From assembly GCA_036939755.1 (NCBI GenBank), contig JALLAZ010000969.1, forward strand, positions 1 through 10,991: 10,991 bases of DNA, given 5' to 3'. Under the pieces are notes generated by a model, which saw only the letters and a program-made list of their open reading frames with translations, was not told the origin of the DNA and ran no database searches. Origin of the DNA: Stephanodiscus triporus (lineage: Eukaryota > Bacillariophyta > Thalassiosirophyceae > Thalassiosirales > Thalassiosiraceae). Positions 8,364-10,991 of the stretch are shown here, in pieces; within the stretch, counting starts at the first letter, position 1; each line of letters begins with the position of its first letter. A program made the translations under genes and the position numbers.

Positions 8364-9413
8364 ATGAATAGGGGCACTATGTTGGGCTTTCCCCCTAATG
8401 ATATAATTGGGAATTCTGATCGCACTGGGACAAGTGTTGCTGCAACGCTAGTTGGGATCGCCGTTCTCTACTTGACGATTGTCCGTGTCTTGCGATATCG
8501 CAACTATGATCGCATATCCCGCTTGCCGCAGCCCAAAACGGAAGCGGAAGCTCATCTCATCCGCAACCTCAGCCAAGGAATGGACTTCCCCTTCCTCGTC
8601 AGGAAGGGTCTCGAGTTCGGTCTCTTCAAATCTTACTCCATTCCGAGTATTTCTAAACTCCTCGTCGCCACGAAACAGTTGACAGAACACACTAGCCGCC
8701 GTTACGACGATACTGACCTGATCATTTGTCACATGATTGAGGATCCGCTCGATTCGCCCTTAGCGCAACTAGCCGTCCGCCGACTGAATGAACTCCATGG
8801 AAAATACGCGATATCAAATGAGGACTACCTCTATGTCCTTACTCTCTTCATTGTCGAACCCGCTCGGTGGATCGAGCGTTGCGGTTTTCGGCCCCTCCAC
8901 CGCAACGAACTGGATTCGTTTCACCTAAAATACATGCATATTGGTCTCCAAATGGGCATTAAACAGGTTCCCAAAACTTTCGAAGAGGCGGCGGATTATT
9001 TGGACAGATACGAAGAAAAATACATGGTATTCCATCCAGCAAATGCAAAACTCGCCACAAGCACGATTGCGCTCTTCCTGTCCCCCCTGCCGTCCATCTT
9101 CCATCCGCCAGCACAACGAGTCATACATGCGCTCTGTCCTCCCCGATTGAGAGAGGCCATGGGATTTCCGGAGCCGCCCGTATGGGCATCAACAGTCGCC
9201 CACACAGCCCTTGTTATTGCTCAACTGATTCATCGTCACCTCTTGCTGCCTCGCTGGTGGTGTCTACGGCGTACACAGCCTTGGACTGCAGTATGCCCAT
9301 TTGCAAAGACAAGTGATGATGCCATCAATATCCATCTCACCCAGCGTTTCACAGTCTTTGATGACAACTACCCCCGTGGCTATACAATACCCAAGCTTGG
9401 CCCGTTAGATTGA
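8364..9413 (+). CDS. ER-anchored mpaB/DUF2236-family oxygenase-like protein
   Basis: The product has 349 residues from ATG 8364 (MNRGTMLGF). An N-terminal membrane anchor (GTSVAATLVGIAVLYLTIV, about residues 22-43) is followed by basic residues, as in ER-bound MpaB-type proteins. The soluble domain carries family hallmarks: SRRYDDTDLI, RRLNELHGKYAISNEDYLYV, EPARWIERCGFRPL and GIKQVPKTFEEAADYL. MpaB of the mycophenolic acid pathway cleaves a farnesyl chain oxidatively, and relatives include the heme-dependent latex-clearing rubber oxygenases. The conserved Arg-x-x-Asp-Thr and the His of ELHG are present, so the domain is probably active. Its substrate cannot be told from the sequence; an isoprenoid or lipid chain is a guess. 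The gene has no visible intron. An alternative in-frame ATG at 8169 would add 65 residues ahead of the membrane anchor and is less likely. Confidence 0.8.
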   Translation: MNRGTMLGFPPNDIIGNSDRTGTSVAATLVGIAVLYLTIVRVLRYRNYDRISRLPQPKTEAEAHLIRNLSQGMDFPFLVRKGLEFGLFKSYSIPSISKLLVATKQLTEHTSRRYDDTDLIICHMIEDPLDSPLAQLAVRRLNELHGKYAISNEDYLYVLTLFIVEPARWIERCGFRPLHRNELDSFHLKYMHIGLQMGIKQVPKTFEEAADYLDRYEEKYMVFHPANAKLATSTIALFLSPLPSIFHPPAQRVIHALCPPRLREAMGFPEPPVWASTVAHTALVIAQLIHRHLLLPRWWCLRRTQPWTAVCPFAKTSDDAINIHLTQRFTVFDDNYPRGYTIPKLGPLD

Positions 9414-9780
9414 GCCATGCTCAGACGTGACGAGATGTTTGTACTATCAGTAGAATAGTACGTACTTCATTTAAATCAGAATCGGATTTATGCAGGCATC
9501 ATGAGGACATTCTTACCTTCACTACTAGTTTTATTTGGAAATTGAAAGCGTTGAGGAAGTTAAGCATGGGAAAGTTATCAGCTGTTTTTGTAGATACAAA
9601 TTCACTCGATATGGATGAATTCTCTGGCAAAAATTCTCTCCCATTATTTTGCCCCACTACGAAACTGTGTTTCACACCACTCAACAGTAATTAAAATGAG
9701 TTAATAAGCTAGCATCTACTCAGTTAAATATTATTGCTGCAATTGTTTGCAGAAGTCGTTGTGACGAACATGTATCCACC
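9414..9780. other. Intergenic stretch without a supported gene
   Basis: This AT-rich stretch follows the oxygenase gene. On the plus strand an ATG at 9501 opens a 14-codon peptide, MRTFLPSLLVLFGN, which resembles the beginning of a signal peptide but stops at once. On the minus strand a 61-codon frame without ATG (9684-9499) includes a strong donor-like AAG|GTAAGA (intron side beginning at 9516). Its translation (GREFLPENSSISSEFVS and so on) is not recognised. Both may be remnants of neighbouring decayed genes; neither is convincing alone. Confidence 0.45.
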
Positions 9781-9903
9781 CACCATCCAACCGACAGATT
9801 CTCCCACGAGCTGACTGACGGATTCACAAACGAGCTGACCGAAGAACTCAACCACCATCCAACCAACGAATTCACCCACGAGCGGACCAATGGATTCACC
9901 AGG
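9781..9903 (+). repeat. Imperfect tandem repeat, 72-nt period with 24-nt subunits (decayed Pro/Thr/Ser repeat)
   Basis: CACCATCCAACC recurs at 9781 and 9853, exactly 72 nt apart, with related sequence between. Each unit breaks into 24-nt subunits resembling GACGGATTCACNNACGAGCTGA. In one frame the units read PTIQPTDSPTS and PTIQPTNSPTSGPMDSP, the proline-threonine-serine pattern common in secreted algal proteins, but TGA stops fall at two equivalent positions. Another frame is open (HHPTDRFSHELTDGFTNE) but lacks an ATG. The end abuts a plausible 96-nt intron (CCAG|GTAACG at 9903 to TTCCACAG at 9998) with a CTAAT branch-like site. I read it as the remnant of a repeat-rich secreted protein gene. 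Confidence 0.6.
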
Positions 9904-10142
9904 TAACGATCATTTGATGTATATTCTGATGGGTTTTGCTACTATTTTTATTTGGTATCTCTCTAATGCCTCCCACCACTGCTATTGGCATTCCACAGGA
10001 CTGTGGGAACGAACACCATCTTTTGTATGTGGACAACTGGATTTGTCTATCCAATGGCATCTCAACAATCGATCTAATCAGAAATCAGAATAATCTGAAT
10101 CAAAAATATCCATTCAAGGAAATCAACGTGACGTCTGATGAA

Positions 10143-10679
10143 CTAGATTTTAGTGGCACCTTTCACAGCTCTAAGGAATCCCTCGATGTCGTTCCCGATC
10201 AAGTATCTACCCTCATCGTCCTAGAGCTTGAGCACACCATCAATGTTCTTGCTGTACAGGTACTTTTCAAACTTGCTCTTCATGTGGGTATTCCAGAGGT
10301 TCTTGATGGCGTTGCGGGTCCGGCTGGGAAGGCACTTGGCGATATCAGCCCAACAGTTTACCGGGCCATCCTGTTGTGACTGGAGGATTATGCGATACTC
10401 TTCTTCGGACCATGGGGCCTTGGAATCTGTTGGTCAAGTTGATTGACCCATCGAGCTTGACATTGCGTGCGAGTCCGCCCTATGATGGCAGATGTTTGTG
10501 TGGAGAAAGTGGGATGGTTAGTATTGTTGTGTGATGTTAGCAATTCCAAAGCAGAGCCCAACGTGAGGGCAAGTAAACTCAGCTGGCAGTTCTTTTTCCA
10601 TCTCTTTCCATTTCCCAGGACCATGTGTGTTGACTAACACCGTGAGTTTCCTGTCCTCCTCATCTGTCCACGGCGCCAT
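10143..10679 (-). pseudogene. Myb-related two-repeat DNA-binding protein pseudogene
   Basis: From ATG 10679 the first Myb repeat reads MAPWTDEEDRKL, GPGKWKEMEKELP and, after a 103-nt intron, [16 protein letters not shown]. The second repeat, in another frame, reads [39 protein letters not shown] and [13 protein letters not shown]. The evenly spaced tryptophans and the [13 protein letters not shown] helix are diagnostic of the Myb/SANT fold, so the ancestor was a nuclear transcription factor. Lesions are: an intron donor reading CAG|CTGAGT in place of CAG|GTGAGT (10582-10581); loss of one C near 10432-10434, which shifts the frame between repeats; and an in-frame TAG (10223-10221) with the same frame open beyond it to 10143. 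The intron's TACTAAC branch-like site and its CATCATAG acceptor remain. Only the DNA-binding part and a short tail are recognisable. Confidence 0.8.
10480..10582 (-). other. Relic intron of the Myb pseudogene with mutated donor (CT-AG)
   Basis: Removing these 103 bases joins ELPG to RTRTQCQARW, restoring the normal Myb repeat spacing. The acceptor CATCATAG and a TACTAAC branch-like site are intact. The donor reads CTGAGT where GTGAGT is expected, so normal splicing should fail. Confidence 0.75.
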
Positions 10680-10723
10680 CTATGTGCCTGCCTTCATTGC
10701 CTTGGAATGACGCCAGTGTATAC

Positions 10724-10910
10724 TACTCTCAATCAACTCCGGTCATTGAAAGTTGTGTTCACTGATAGCGGAAAGTGCAAGTAGATGCTCCCTGTTACTC
10801 TCAATCAACTCTGGTCATTGAAAAGGGTGTTCACGGATAGCGGAAAGTTCAAGTTCACGCTCCCTGTTACTCTCAATCAACTCCGGTTGTTGAAGGGGGT
10901 CCATAAAAGC
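10724..10910 (+). repeat. Tandem repeat, 72-nt period, encoding leucine-rich-repeat-like units
   Basis: TACTCTCAATCAACTC begins at 10724, 10796 and 10868, each exactly 72 nt apart. There are two full units and a partial third, each about 85-90% alike by eye. In one frame each unit is 24 residues: LPVTLNQLWSLKRVF then TDSGKFKFT, and the next unit starts LPVTLNQLRLLKGV. The L-P-x-x-L-x-x-L-x-x-L spacing resembles a 24-residue leucine-rich repeat. The first unit ends in TAG (10782-10784) where the second has TTC, so the frame is closed. This looks like a fragment of a leucine-rich-repeat gene that may continue or end just beyond the window. Confidence 0.65.
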
Positions 10911-10991
10911 CTTCCCACCAATGTATTTTTTGGAACCAAAAAAATTAAGGCACGAGTTCCACGTCACGCACACCTTTCACAGGAGTGAAAG

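Noticed and set aside
9499..9684. Minus-strand frame with a strong AAG|GTAAGA donor
   Set aside because: It has no ATG, no recognised domain and no convincing partner exon; I mention it only in the intergenic entry.
9936..10379. 147-codon plus-strand open frame
   Set aside because: It runs antisense through the Myb pseudogene, whose helices read clearly on the minus strand; the plus-strand translation shows no motif.
10974..10991. Inverted repeat CTTTCAC-AGGA-GTGAAAG at the window end
   Set aside because: A 7-bp perfect stem with a 4-nt loop can occur by chance and the window ends there, so no transposon end or terminator can be supported.
1..10991. CRISPR arrays, tRNA or rRNA genes, transposase genes, viral genes
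   Set aside because: I looked for them and saw no regularly spaced short repeats with spacers, no rRNA or cloverleaf-like sequence, and no recognisable transposase, integrase or viral domain.

Overview
The window looks like nuclear DNA of a eukaryotic alga, most plausibly a diatom or other stramenopile. The reasons are short GT-AG introns of about 85-105 nt, close gene packing on both strands, a Novel-Plant-SNARE-type Qb-SNARE, a spliceosomal CWC27 cyclophilin, an mpaB-type oxygenase, and large mosaic proteins. No taxonomic marker is present, so this placement is an inference.

Layout. Positions 1-1295 are GC-rich with no gene I can support. Positions 1296-4697 (minus) carry a gene for a roughly 1,100-residue mosaic protein: an N-terminal beta-rich domain, a Sel1/TPR-like middle, a C3HC4 RING finger, a coiled coil and a C-terminal Smr domain. 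It has one clear 85-nt intron and one reading-frame break. A 242-nt gap separates it from a divergent CWC27 gene (4940-6768, plus), whose cyclophilin domain is enlarged and whose frame breaks in a 15-G run. Right after the CWC27 stop lies a Qb-SNARE C-terminal half (6939-7247, plus) with apparently decayed sequence upstream. It converges on a four-helix membrane protein of unknown family (7360-8022, minus). That gene is divergent from an ER-anchored DUF2236/mpaB-family oxygenase (8364-9413, plus).

From 9414 to the end the sequence looks like a gene graveyard. It holds a decayed Pro/Thr/Ser-type tandem repeat with a 72-nt period (9781-9903), a two-repeat Myb DNA-binding pseudogene with several independent lesions (10143-10679, minus), and a leucine-rich-repeat-like tandem array with a 72-nt period (10724-10910) interrupted by a stop.

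The genes do not form an obvious pathway. The most interesting protein is the TPR-RING-Smr fusion, which would place ubiquitin-ligase-type and RNA-nuclease-type domains in one chain. Two otherwise well-preserved genes each carry a frame break cured by one extra G in a G run. These may therefore be homopolymer undercalls in the assembly rather than biology.
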